NCBI GenBank assembly: GCA_036874045.1
Contig: CM072336.1
Span: 7,716,501 to 7,780,500 of the forward strand
Direction: 5' to 3'
Source of the DNA: Cymodocea nodosa
Lineage: Eukaryota; Streptophyta; Magnoliopsida; Alismatales; Cymodoceaceae
Length of the DNA stretch: 64,000 bases
Within the stretch, counting starts at the first letter, position 1. Each line of letters starts with the position of its first letter. The translations under genes and the position numbers were made by a program. This document shows positions 12,783-24,429 of the stretch, piece after piece. Under the pieces are notes generated by a model. That model was not told where the DNA came from and ran no database searches. It worked only from the letters and a program-made list of their open reading frames with translations.

Positions 12783-13243
12783 TGTTGGGTGCCTAGCACT
12801 TGTTGGTCGTTCACATGTCCCAACTAAGTTACCCATGCTAAAGGAGGTATCTCACACTTTACCATGACAAGGGAGTATGACTGAAAGTTGAGAACCTAAT
12901 ACTCAAGGTCACACTCAAATTTGTAGACTTGATACTACTAGCTCTTTAAGAAGAGTTGAAGAGTCTTTACTATCACCACAAGATTTTGACAATGTGGTAG
13001 CACTCAATCCTAATAAGTGGTATCAAAGTTAAGGGTTGTAGGTTTGAATCCTAGCAAGGGCATTTGTGTGTACATGTATTGGGGGGGATTGTTGGGTACT
13101 CAGCATGTGTTGGTTGTTTGTGTGTCTCAACTAAATTGCCTGTACTAGAGGAGATATCTCGTGTTTTATTGTGATAAAGGAGCATGACCAAAAGTTGGGG
13201 ATCAAATGTCTAGGATCACACTTGAACTCATAAACTTAGCGTT
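12783..13243 (+). mobile_element. TRIM-like miniature LTR retroelement (putative)
   Basis: Two direct repeats begin TGTTGGGT at 12783 and 13090 and stay alignable for about 150 bp (AGGAGATATCTCGTGTTTTA type words, then GATCACACTTGAACTCATAA). The first can be read as a roughly 224-bp LTR ending CA at 13006. The 83-bp interior holds TGGTATCAAAGTT at 13018, close to the initiator-Met tRNA primer-binding site, and a seven-G run (13081-13087) just before the second repeat, where a polypurine tract belongs. There is no coding capacity. The second LTR is cut short near 13243. Related copies occur at about 15921 and 20187. The boundaries are uncertain, and the primer-site match is only about 10 of 12 bases. 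Confidence 0.5.
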
Positions 13244-14200
13244 GGTTGAGGACATAAAGTTGTCACCTTATTTTTAAGGGAAAATAAGGAAATCAGAAAA
13301 CGACAAGGGGGAGAGAGTATGTGTCTCAATCTCCCAAAAACTCAAAACAAGAAAATAAATGTCATATGGTTTGTGTACACAAGAGGTTTGGATAAATAAT
13401 TTTGGGTACTGGTGGAGAAGGTGTTAGGCACCCTTAGCCAACCTAAGCGAAGCCCAACCTCTTTACAACATGGTGTAGGAATGATTGATAGGTCCAAGGT
13501 CTATTATGGCCTTCTAGCTATGAGAGATGGAAGTCAAGTGACCACGTGGAATGGATAGTAGAAGATGTCATTGCATAGGTAGAATTTCAAATCTCACTAT
13601 CGAGAGAAGTAAGGAGCATTGAAAAAATTGCAAACATTGAGCTAGGCTTAAAAACTTCAACAAAAATGCAAGAAAACTAAAAGGTGGATGGTAGTCCCAT
13701 CTCAATGCAAATGACTAGGTTAGATAAGGAAAGCCAAACAACAAATGGAGAAGAGCAGCTATGTCTCATCTTGGCACAAACAACTAGGTCAAATGAGGAA
13801 AGCAATCCTATAACCTAAGGGATTAAACACTAGGTGTTGGCGACAGTCTGCCATCCAAGTAGAAGGGAGTGTTAGGTTAGATGTAGGAACATCAGACAAC
13901 AAGGGGAGGGTGACTATGCTACACCTTGGCATGAACAACCAGGTCGGATGAGGAAAGTCACTCCTAGCATTGACGTGAGCGATAACAAGCATTGACTCTC
14001 CCTTTGGAAAATTCATCAAAGGGGAGGAGCTATCAAGCCAAAAAAACGTAGTGAACATCGACTTTCTCTTCAAAATAACCTCAAAGGGGAGGAGCTATCA
14101 AGCCAACAAAAATGGACAACCATGCAAAAATAGGGGGCATCTCTACTCGACTTGATGGTTGGGTCGGGTCGTCAAGAAGGAGATGAAGGGTGTAGTTAGG
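13244..14200 (+). mobile_element. Gypsy (TAT/Ogre-like) LTR fragment with degenerate tandem repeats
   Basis: The sequence GGTGTTAGGCACCC near 13420 lies in a context typical of LTRs from the TAT/Ogre branch of gypsy elements (GGAGAAGGTGTTAGGCACCC). Further on, a unit containing ACTAGGTCAAATGAGGAAAG recurs near 13720, 13785 and 13945, and GGGGAGGAGCTATCAAGCCA occurs twice (14015-14105). The ends are not visible. A solo LTR interrupts it on its right side, and similar sequence may resume after 15264. Confidence 0.45.
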
Positions 14201-15258
14201 TGTTGAGTATTTTGTTTTGATGATATGTGATAAACGGATATAATCATATTTACTCAATTACTGTTATTTGTGAAAGTAAATTAAGAACATCAATTAATAT
14301 AAAAAAAGTTTACTAATATAAATACTTGTCTATAATAGATCTGAGATTATGCTAAGTTGAATAACTAGTCGTTAAGTTATACTAATTTTTCATTTAACTA
14401 AACGTTAAGTTAACATGTGTTTCTATTGTAAAGCATGATATGTTTTAAAGTTATATTTTCTGTATCATGTACAGTGCACATTAAAGACAACTTGTTAAGT
14501 TAGTGAGTTATTTGTATAAAGGTCACGTGAGAACTCGTTGAGTTATAGGCTTAAAGTTTAAAATAGTTCACGTGAGAATTCGTTAAGTTAGTGAGTAAAA
14601 GAGTAATAGGAAGAGACGAACTCGTTAAGTTAGTATTGTACACATGGTGAAATAAACGTTTATGAATGTTATATTGTATCACGTGAGTTGTACATGTTTA
14701 ACTCGTTAAGTTAACATAACTGCATGCATTGAATTGCTATATTGAACACTAAGGCAACACGTTAGGTTAGTGTTATAAACTTAAAGTTAGTATTATTGCA
14801 TGTGGTAAAATTCTTATTATAAAAACATTTGTTTATTTCTGTTTCATTGAGTTATCTGTAACACAACAGAGTTGGTTCGTTGAGTTAGTGTAACACCACG
14901 AAGCTGGTTCGTTGAGTTAGCATAACACCACAGACTTAGTTCGTTGAGTTAGCTACAATACTTATCACGTGGTTTGGCACATGATGAACTCGTTGAGTTA
15001 AATATGTTAAGTTATAAATATACTTGTTTTACTCGTTTAGTTAACTTTAACACAACGACTTGTTATTACACTTGATGAAAAATTTTGGACGAGAAAATTT
15101 TGGATGAATTGAATTGTATATTGTAATTGAAACATTGAATAAAATGTTTTGATTAAAATAGTGTCTCGACTTGTTTTTAATTTTGAAGTTTCAATTATTT
15201 GTTGAAAATATTGAAAAATGCAATTCACCCCTCTCTTGTGTAGCCATTTGATCCTACA
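14201..15258 (+). mobile_element. Solo LTR of a copia-type element
   Basis: It starts TGTTGAGTATTTTGTTTTGA, ends TTTGATCCTACA, and just before the end carries ATTCACCCCTCTCTTGTGTA, the usual 3' terminus of copia LTRs. The flanks are TTAGG (14196-14200) and CTAGG (15259-15263), a 4-of-5 target-site duplication. No gag-pol or primer site follows, so it is a 1,058-bp solo LTR. The interior is packed with variants of CTCGTTGAGTTAG, at least twelve of them between 14340 and 15060. Confidence 0.75.
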
Positions 15259-15263
15259 CTAGG

Positions 15264-15892
15264 GGAATTACTCCCCTAATGCACAACCTATGTGGCAAGC
15301 ATGACAAAGAAATTGAACTAGCAGGGGTTGCTAGAGGCTTACCTATGAAGAGGGGTCACAAGTGAGAGTCCCAAGCTGCTAGTTACCATGAAAGAGGTCA
15401 TCCAATGAAGGTCACATGCCAATGAGCTAAAGTTGCTTCAATCGAAAATGCATTGAGAGAGCTTCGATTAGAGAAATAGCCAGAAGATCGAAAAGGCAAG
15501 CCCCCCAACCGTTAAAGCTTATTGCTCCATTTATAGGTGGGTGACAAACAGTTTGCTCCTTTGTAATTTCAGGCCTGAAATTCTTAACATAGGTCTAACA
15601 AATTCCTCGATTATGTCGTCACATAGAAAAGTAGGGGGGTACAATAATTTAGGATGAACCCTTGGTGCATGAGTGATAATTCATCCTAGAGCCAGATGGG
15701 GGAAGCCAAGTGAGTACCTAGACATCTAGGCCCATTGTCTAGTTTTCGATGCTCTAACTGGTATAGCTGGGCTGGAATCCAAAGGTATCCTGCCTTTGCA
15801 CATGCCTAGCCATGTTCTCTCGAAAGGCATATCTAGAGACTAGGTCAAGGATCCTCTAAGCCCAAGTGTCAACAGAGTCCCAACAAGTGTGT
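15264..15892. other. Retroelement-derived flank
   Basis: It has the same base composition as 13244-14200 and is probably the other side of the DNA split by the solo LTR. No gene is visible. Confidence 0.35.
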
Positions 15893-16491
15893 TCGTGTGT
15901 ACGCATGCTATGGGAGGGATTATTAGGTGCCCAACATGCGTTGACTATCTGTGTGTCCCAACTAAGCTACTTGCATTAGAAGAGGTATCATGTATTTTAC
16001 CGTGACAAGGGAGCATGACCAAAAGTTAGGGATCAAATACCCAAGGTCACGCTCGAACTCGTAGACTTAGGTATTGCTGACTCTTTAAGAGGAGTTGAGG
16101 AGTTTTTACTATCATCTCAGAGTTTTGGTAATGTGGCAGCACTTGATTTGGGCACTGACAGAGTTGTCCTCTTCCAAATATTTTCTTGCCTTTGTGAATT
16201 ATGAAAGAGCGACGCTGATGGAGTTTTTTTCCTAGTATTTGACCATAACAAGAGAATATTGAAATATAAAAAGGAGAAGAGAAATGTTGTAATAACATTA
16301 AAATAGTAAAAATTACTTGACATTTACAAAATGTTAGATGTCATTCAACATAAATATACATCTATTCTATAAGTGAAAAATATTATAACTAATAATAATT
16401 ATATATATGGAGTTCGATCATATCGTAAAGTTTGGCTGAAAAGATTTGTTTTGAAGACATATGTATATATATAAAAATAATAAAGTATATA

Positions 16492-19400
16492 TGTTAGGAA
16501 TTTTATTTTGATGATGAATATTTTATTAAAATTTATAAATAAGTCCAAATAATATTTTCTAAGTATAATAGTCACGTAATTAAATGTTAACAAGTTATCG
16601 AAAAGTTTCATTTAAAATTTCGGATAGTTAACTTTTGGATAGTTAAAGTTTTCGAATAGTTAAGTTTTGAATGGTTAAACTTTCGGATAGTTAACGTTTC
16701 GATTTAGTCGAAGAGTTATGTTAAAAACTCGTATAGTTAAGTTATTTGTACGTGTGTTTTTAATGTTTTAAGTTTTTACGTGTTTTCTATGTACATTTAG
16801 TAATAAAAATCGAAGAGTTAGATAACTGTTCAAGTTTTTATATGCATGGATGGATAATTGTTCAAGTTTTATAAAGTGACTAACGAACATATAGGTTTTC
16901 TTGTTTCAGTCATGTGCTTTGTAAGTACAAAAACTCAAAGAGTTATAGATAAGTATTCGAGTTTCTACAAGACTTAAAGGATAAATATTCGACTAAAGTG
17001 GTGACTTAAAAGATATTCTATAAATCTCCAAGAAGATAAAGTTTTGATAGATCTACGATATGAAATCATGGATATTCAAAATGATAATAGAGATAGTAGA
17101 AATTCAAAATAAGAAGTGGACATAGTGGAAATTCAAAAAGACAGTGGAAATTGTGGATAATTTGAATTTGAAATTAGTACGTGAGATTTTGGATTAAGTA
17201 GATGAACATGTTGAACATGAAGTCATAGTTCGACTACTATAAATAGAGGGTACGAGCTGCATTACAATTATCTCAATTTCAAATACCAAGTCTGAGTATT
17301 CAATCTCATTCCAATCCTAAGTTAGAATATTAAACTTAGAATATTCAAATCTAGAAAATTCTCGAACATTAGAAGAAGTTCGAATTCCAAGTAATTTCAG
17401 AAAAGGAACTGCAATCCAAGAAGTCTAGGAAATTCAACAATTGGAGAAGAAGAAATACAGAAGCTGAGCAAAAGGAAAGAAAATGAGTGTTTAGAATGAA
17501 AAAGTGCATAATAGTAACGGTTAAATGATGGTTAATTGCATAATATTTAGCTTATCATATGAGAATTAAGCCATTATGTTATAATTGTACTATTATATGC
17601 TTTAATGAAAGAATCTGCATAATTTCAGGGAATTAATGTTAATTAAGTACATTTCTGAACTATTAGTGAATTACAGGCTTTTTAATTCCTAAGTCTCTAA
17701 ATTTTCTATTATTTCAAAGAGTTATATTGCATGTACCGGATAGTTATGTTTTAAACACTTAAAGAATATTTTATTATTTCCTGGAGGACACATGTTGTAA
17801 CCTTAATATACGACTTAAGTGGATTTTCGGTAAGTTATCTACTAACTATTCAAAATGTGTCTGAGCATCAGATAGTTAGGTTTGCAAGTATCCGTAATAT
17901 ATTTTTATCATAAAACTGCCTAACACGTGTCATGATTTGGAAAGTTGACTTAAGTTATCTTTTAGAAAGCTAGGTGCTAACTATCCGAAATGCATGTAAG
18001 TTTCAGATACTTATAGTTGTAACTATCCAAAACATATGAACTCGTTAATTCTTATTTGCACGTGTTTTATAGTTAAATCAATGAAGTAAGTCCGTTGAGT
18101 TACACTAACTCTATGTACCATTTATTTTCTAACATGCCACTATACCAGTTGCAGAAACAAGAAATTCGAAGAAAAACCACGATTGCATGTATCACGTAGG
18201 AATTCACTCATGGAATGAAGAAGAAATCACCATCGTTGATATGAATGAAGTAAATCCAACTGATCATTTAAGCAGAAGTAGTTACTACTGAAAGAAACAT
18301 AAAAGACAAAAAAAAAGACTATGTAAAGAGAGGTGGAGAATCGCGCTAACTACAGGAAACGTCAGAAGTTCCCTGAAGCTCCACCATACCACCAAAATCA
18401 CCAACCATTGGAGGTCTGTGAGGATACTTTTTAGATGTTGGATTGATTCCGAGCCAAACACGATGATTGACAACCATTGTGAGGAGTGATCGTGTTGCAA
18501 GAATGGAAGCTATTTTCACCAAACATCGACTCATATCTCAGGAGATTGTAAAGCTTCTAGCCTTGGTTTCAGGTTGAAGCCAATATGCTGAAGAGGAGAT
18601 CATCTTACTATTCTTGGTTCGCGATTCTATAGGGAGATGAGGCAATATTGTAAGTGATTAAATTTTCAATGGTCTAATTGCGTCGCATGTAGTGACAGAA
18701 GTTTTTACTATCAATAGAGATTTTTACATTTCACCCTTCGCTCATCTTCAGGAATATATCAAAACAAAAATACCAAAAATAACTCATTATCTGTGTTTAC
18801 AGTTAGTATTAAAGTGTTGTATTGTTTCTTTTGTATCGTGATTAATGTTATCATTGTCAATATTGTGAATGTTTTATGTTTGTTTGATTCAGAAAATAGA
18901 AAATAGTTTTACAGTTTACTGAAATTGAATCGTCCCAGATACTTAAAGATTTTAATGATTACTATTTGAAATATCAAAATGTTAGTGTTGCTTAATGACA
19001 AATCTAATATTAACTAACATTAAAGAGCTTAATTGATGTTATTTACATTCTATGGAATCACTTAATGGTTGGTCAAATTCCTCTGTAAATAGTAGTATTT
19101 AACTAAAAAGATAGGCTCGTGGAGTTAACTTAAGTCCACGAGGTTAATCCGTTGAGTTAACCATAACTCTACGAACTAAGTATGTTGAGTTAATTGTAAC
19201 TCAACGAATTGCTTAACTGAACACACATAAACTTCAATATAAAAATCGAAATAGTACACAATTCTTACTTAATTTCTGTGGGATCGACCTGTACTTGCAC
19301 ACAAATACAATATATACTGTGCACTTGCAGTTAAAAATAAATTGGACTTAATATCTAATTTGTGTGAAAGGTTGTTTGTTTACTTCTAAAAGAATTTATT

Positions 19401-19749
19401 AATATAAGCATAAAAACAAACTAAAGAAGTTTTTCATAAACCGAACAAGTTTCTAATTTAACTTAATAACCCAAACAATGAGCTATGTGCATAAAGATCA
19501 AGTTTTGTTATACAATTCAAGCTAGTTTAGAATAAAGATTTTATTTTCTCTTTGAATTGTATCTCAAACTTTATTGTATCAAAACCGATAAGTAGGGAAT
19601 TGTACTAAAAGGTAATTGTAAATTCTTTCTTTAAGTTAATAAAGATTAGAATTTCATTTATGAGTGTTTTGTGCTCTTATTTTATCTGTTAATAATTTTT
19701 AATTGCTAAAGACACAATTCACCTCTCCCTTTTGTGATATGATCTTAAA
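16492..19749 (+). mobile_element. 3.26 kb LTR-type insertion within copy A
   Basis: It starts TGTTAGGAATTTTATTTTGA and ends with ACCTCTCCCTTTTGTGATAT followed by GATCTTAAA, the same terminus as the solo LTR at 15258 but with the final CA mutated to AA. A perfect 5-bp duplication ATATA flanks it (16487-16491 and 19750-19754). No gag-pol reading frame was found. It is either an unusually long solo LTR or a non-autonomous (LARD-like) element. Short words GGATAGTTA and CGTTGAGTTA recur throughout. The words GGATCGACCTGTACTTGC near 19285 resemble the ends of some plant LTRs, so a nested structure is possible. Confidence 0.7.
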
Positions 19750-19960
19750 ATATATAAATACTTGTTCGAACAAAAAATCTAGTGAAGAGACATTTGTTTA
19801 GGAAATAATTATAAATAAATAAATAAGTGAATAAAATAATAGTAATTTATGTATAAAATTCGATTGAACTAAAACTATCACTCAATTTGACCAAAGGTTA
19901 AAAAAGGTATTTTAAAAAAATTAAAAAATTATTATTATTATCAAGTTGAATTGAAATATT

Positions 19961-21150
19961 CCTTCGATTCGATCGAAGGTTTTACTAAAGGTTTTAAAAT
20001 ATATGCATAATAAAAAAGAAAATGCTGTTAAACCAAAATGTCCCTTTAATTCAACTAAAGTTATAAAATATATTTTTAAAAAAGAAAAGAAGAGAGAGAA
20101 TTTAGTCAAACCAAAAATTTTATTTATCTGACTAAAAGTAAAAAATATATTTATAAAAAAAGAGAATGAAAATTCTTTTTCATTTTCCTATATTAGAGGA
20201 GGACCTTGTGCTTTATTATGATAAATGAGCATTGCCAAAAGTTAAGGACCGGATGTCCAATGTCACACTTGAACTTATGGATTTAAGTGCTGTTGACTCT
20301 TTAAGAGGAATTGAAGAGCATTTGTTCTTACCTTGGGATTTTGGCAAGGTGGCAATACCTAATCTGAGTACCGACAGAGTTGTCCTCTTTGAATATTTTC
20401 TTACCTTCATAAATCATGAAGGAGCAAACGTTGATGAAGTTGTTTTTCTTTTAGTATTTGACCATAACAAGAGAATATTGAAATATGAAAAGTAGAAGAG
20501 AAATGTCGCGATAACATTTAAATAATAAAAATCACTTGACATTTGCAAAATGTCGGATGACGTTCAATGTAAATGTACATCTAGGCTGTAAGTGAAAAAT
20601 ATTATAACTAATAATAATTATATATATGGAATTTGATTGAGCCGTAAAGTTTGACTAAAATGATTTATTTCAAAGACATATGTATATATATATATATAAT
20701 AAAGTATATATAAAGACTTGGGTTGAACCAAAAATCCAATCGAGGGACCTTTGTTAAGGAAATAATTATAAATAAATAAATAAATAAGTGAATAAAATAA
20801 TTGTAATTTATGTATAAAATTCAATTGAATTGAAATTGTCACCTGATTTGATAGAAGGTTAAAAAGGGTATTTTTTAAAAAGTATTATTATTATTAGGTC
20901 AAACTGAAATATTCCTTTAGTTTGACTGAAGGTTTTACTGGAGGTTTTAAAATATATGTATAAAAAAAAGAAATTGTTGTTAAACCAAAATGTTCCTTCA
21001 GTCCAACCAAAGGTATAAAATGTATTTAAAAAAAGAAAAGAAGAGAGAGAATTCTGTCAAACCACAATTTTTATTTAGTTCGACTGAAAGTATACTTATA
21101 CTTATTAAAAATTCGGTCGAATCTAAATTTTCTTTTGGTTTAACCAAAGG
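19961..21150. repeat. Array of 18-19 bp imperfect palindromes
   Basis: Palindromes of form CCTTYRGTTYRACYRAAGG lie at 19961-19979, 20043-20060 (partial), 20914-20932, 20995-21013 and 21132-21150. The spacing is near 80 bp within a copy. They belong to the right halves of copies A and B. Confidence 0.7.
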
Positions 21151-21822
21151 TTAGAAATAATAAAAAAAACTGACTTGATTTGACCGAAAGTTGTAAAGCT
21201 GAATTTGGAAATTCAAGAGATAATTAAAAGAGGATTTAACTACATAAAACATAACTATCTAAAACATTAGGAATCAAAAATATTTTCCAAGTTAAGATTA
21301 AATATTAAAAGAAAATAAGATATAAAAATAAGTAGTAAAAGCATATATAAAAAAAGAATTAAGATATTTTAGATGCAAAAAATGAGTGTCTAAAATAAAA
21401 TTAAAGATCTTAAGTATAAAAAAAATATAAATATCTAATTAAAAATATTTTAGTAGCAAAATGAAGTACTTAGAATGAAATCCAACATTTTAAATATAAA
21501 ATATAGATATCCAAGAAATTAAAAATTACATTGCTTTAGATACAAATATGTATTTTAAAATAAAAGTAAAGTATTGAAATAAACTATTTTATAAAGAAAT
21601 CTTGATTATGTGCTAACGGATCTTCTTGTACAAGAAGTCCATCAGGAAGCATGCATTGTCTAGATGACATATTGGTGGAAATATTTTCTTGATTGCTAGC
21701 GAAGGAGGCATGTCGATTTCATTGCCTTTGCAAATTAGTGAATGCTTTTACGAGTGATTTCTTCTTCAACGCTTTACAATCGTTTCCATTCATTGATGAC
21801 AATAGAGTTTTAATTAAGTACC

Positions 21823-22389
21823 AATCTTGAAAACTTGATTTCTCATGCTTCGACATTTATTCTAGCAAACTCTTTAGATGGTGTGATGACTAATATATTA
21901 AACTGCAGTAAGGGTTTAGTTTTATGTGAGGATAATTTGGTCATTAATGATTCCTCATTTTTGATAATATGTGTTTGAAATCCTATAACTATGGAAGAGT
22001 TTCAAATTCCCTAGCCAAGAAATGAGAAACATTGTTTCAAAAAGACTAGTGCCATTATAATATTTCATTCAAAGATTCACCAAGATCAATTAAGTTATAA
22101 ACTCTTCTATTGGGAACCCATAGAAGAGTGCAATGACAAGGTTTTTCTCTATATTTATTGCTTTGGAAATAAAAGTTGGAAGCCCATGAAGATAGTGATG
22201 TTTGGTTCTAGAGAAATTAGGGATGAAAGTCCAATCGTCATAGGCAACACAATTTATCTTGTATTAGATTATGGTTCACACATCCATTTAGATTTATACG
22301 TTGTTGCCATTGACACAGAAAAAGGGATTGCTAGAACACTTCCATTACTACCTCTTGTCGAAAGAATGGAGAGAGTGTCATCTCTTTAG
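21823..22389 (+). pseudogene. F-box associated domain protein, pseudogene (C-terminal part)
   Basis: One frame, broken by two stops, reads NCSKGLVLCEDNLVINDSSF, then CV*NPITMEEFQIP*PRNEKH, LSYKLFYWEPIEECNDKVFL, YIYCFGNKSWKPMKIVMFGS, SPIVIGNTIYLVLDYG and LDLYVVAIDTEKGIARTLPL. This is the order of the plant F-box associated (FBA) domain: the CNGL-like strand, the WNP motif, a W-K/R strand, then the SPxxxNGxxxW and hVAFDLxxExFRxIPLP strands. In active genes such proteins are the substrate-binding subunits of SCF ubiquitin ligases. The stops are TGA at 21976 (probably from the Trp of WNP) and TAG at 22012 (probably from Gln). No N-terminal F-box was found upstream, and a frame change lies before 21823. 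It sits in repeat DNA, so it is a dead fragment. Confidence 0.7.
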
Positions 22390-22609
22390 ATGATATTATA
22401 GAGATCATAGTATGGAAAGGTAGGAGGAGGTCATCATTGCCATCCTTATGTTTAATTTGATGGTGCACAATAGATGCAATGGTTCACATATGAATGATGG
22501 AAGATCACAATAGGTAGCATTGGAGCACGAATTATGTAGAAGTAAAGATGAGTCATTAACTAATGACAACATTTATTAGAAGCTTCACATTAATTAATGA
22601 TGACATTCT

Positions 22610-24081
22610 TGTTAGGACCAAAAGGAGGGTGAATGGTAATTTTCTATGTTTTTAGAGAATTTATACTATCTTATAATAATATGATTTTAACTATTTGAAA
22701 CTTAATTGAATATTTAACAAACCAATAAACTTAGGCATGATAAAGTAGAAGGAATAAAACACACTGAGAATTTTAGGTAGTTTATCTCTAACAACTAATC
22801 TACCTTTAAAGATTACTTGAGCTTTACTAAGTGTTTCAATACTTACATACACTTACTTTAAGGTCAAAGCAAGAACCAATAATTTACTTGAGCTTTTTGG
22901 TCGTAGCTTTAACTAACCATTTTTAGAAGTTTTCAGGAGGAAATTTCAGTAAACCAACAATATTGCTTCAATCAAATATTTAAGCATAAAGAGTTTTTTC
23001 ACTTATATTAGCTTGAGAGATTTCTGCACTTGAACTAGTTGTATCAGTAAGGATTCTAGTTTCTACTCTATAGTTCTCACTTTATGTATTTATATATGTG
23101 ATCTCTATATTTTTCTCCAACTCTAGGTTTCTTTTTATTCCCATGGAGTGTAACTATCATAACTAGTTCTAACATTACTTAGTCTGTTGTACTTAGCAAA
23201 CTATCAAACCTGAATTTAAAAGGTTATCGTTGAGTGTATAATATTTCTGAAACCCTCTGAAATTTCTTGTTCTTCGGAATGTTTCGTCTGAAACCTTTCA
23301 ATAATTCTCTCAAAACCTTCTAAAGATTTGAGAAGTCTTTTTGTCCTTGTCACATGAATATTTAAGTTTATCACGTGAGATTTCTTTAAATTCAGATTGC
23401 TTGTATTGAAACCTTCCGAAACTATTTAACTTTCAAATAGTTTAATTTGAAATCTTTTGAAAATTTCATTCAAAGTATCTGACTTCTTTGAACAATTATA
23501 CCTTTCTGCTTGTCACGCGAGTCTTTAAGTTAGACACGCGAGATATTTTAACTATAGATTGTTCAACATGAAACCTTCTGGTATTAACTAACTTTCAGAC
23601 TATTTCATTTGAAACCTTCTTAAAATATCTTGAAACCATTCGAAGGCTTGATACTCCCTCCTTTCGTTCTTCTCACATGATTCTCTAAGTTTTACATGTA
23701 AGATCTTCTTGGTTTTGGTTTATTATTTTGAAACTTTTTGAAAATACTTATCTTTCAGATAATTTCACTTGAAACCTTCCAAACCCTTCCTCTTTGACTT
23801 GCAACTATTTTAATTCAACTTTTGGATAGTTTAACTTGAAACCTTCCAAAAATCCTTACCTTTCAGACTGTTTCACCTGAAACCTTTCGAGATACCTATG
23901 AAACCTTTCGACTAAGTGTAGAACCTTCTGATAATAATTTTGACTCAATGACTGCCTTTAGTATTTTTCTAAATGAGTGTTCAGCTACTTGTTTGATTTT
24001 TGGTACTTCATTTGAACTTGTGAAATACAATTTAAGTCCTTACATAGATTTTTACATTATCAAAATTCAGAGGTTATTTCA
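22610..24081 (-). mobile_element. Solo LTR, copia-type, minus strand
   Basis: On the minus strand it begins TGAAATAACCTCTGAATTTT and ends CATTCACCCTCCTTTTGGTC followed by CTAACA, a typical copia LTR terminus. The 5-bp flanks ATTCT at 22605-22609 and 24082-24086 are identical. The 1,472 bp in between hold many copies of the word GAAACCTTCCGAAA (plus strand) and TTTCAGATAATTTCA, and no coding frame. It is the third LTR of this style in the cluster. Confidence 0.82.
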
Positions 24082-24429
24082 ATTCTTGTAGTTATTGTTC
24101 AGGATGTCCTCTTAGTTTATAAGCTGATTTATAAGGAAGAAAGGATAAGATTGATCAAGAGTAAAAACTATAAGAATTCTATTCCACATTTTTCTATTAC
24201 TCAAATACGTTATGTCATTGTTGATTACTTTGAATAAGTTGTCACAAGCTTTCCTTTAAATTGATTTATATATATGAAAATTATTATTATTATTTAAAAA
24301 TATATAAGGTAATAATAATAAAAATAATAAATAAATAATATAATGATAACCATAAATATAATGAATATATATGTAGAATGGTCAAAACAATAAAATTACA
24401 TATATAATTGTAATTATTGTATTAGTATA

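Larger units (their letters stand above)
15893..21180 (+). repeat. Head-to-tail duplicated repeat unit, first copy split by an insertion
   Basis: Copy A is 15893-16491 plus 19750-20186; copy B is 20187-21180. Both contain, in order: a TRIM-like LTR segment (GAGCATGACCAAAAGTTAGG in A, a variant in B), CAGAGTTGTCCTCTT, TTTGACCATAACAAGAGAAT, AAAATATTATAACTAATAAT, AAATAATTATAAATAAATAA and a series of CCTTYRGTTYRACYRAAGG palindromes. Copy B runs straight through the point where A is split, and this fixes the insertion site to the base. Frames inside it (16047-16323, 20216-20495) are not genes. Confidence 0.8.

Noticed and set aside
13041-13051. GGTTTGAATCC, like a tRNA B box
   Set aside because: No matching A box or cloverleaf around it. 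It lies in the interior of the TRIM-like element next to the primer-site-like sequence.
18285-18534. Two overlapping minus-strand frames of about 70 codons
   Set aside because: Inside the LTR-type insertion, no retroelement or host motif, overlapping in different frames.
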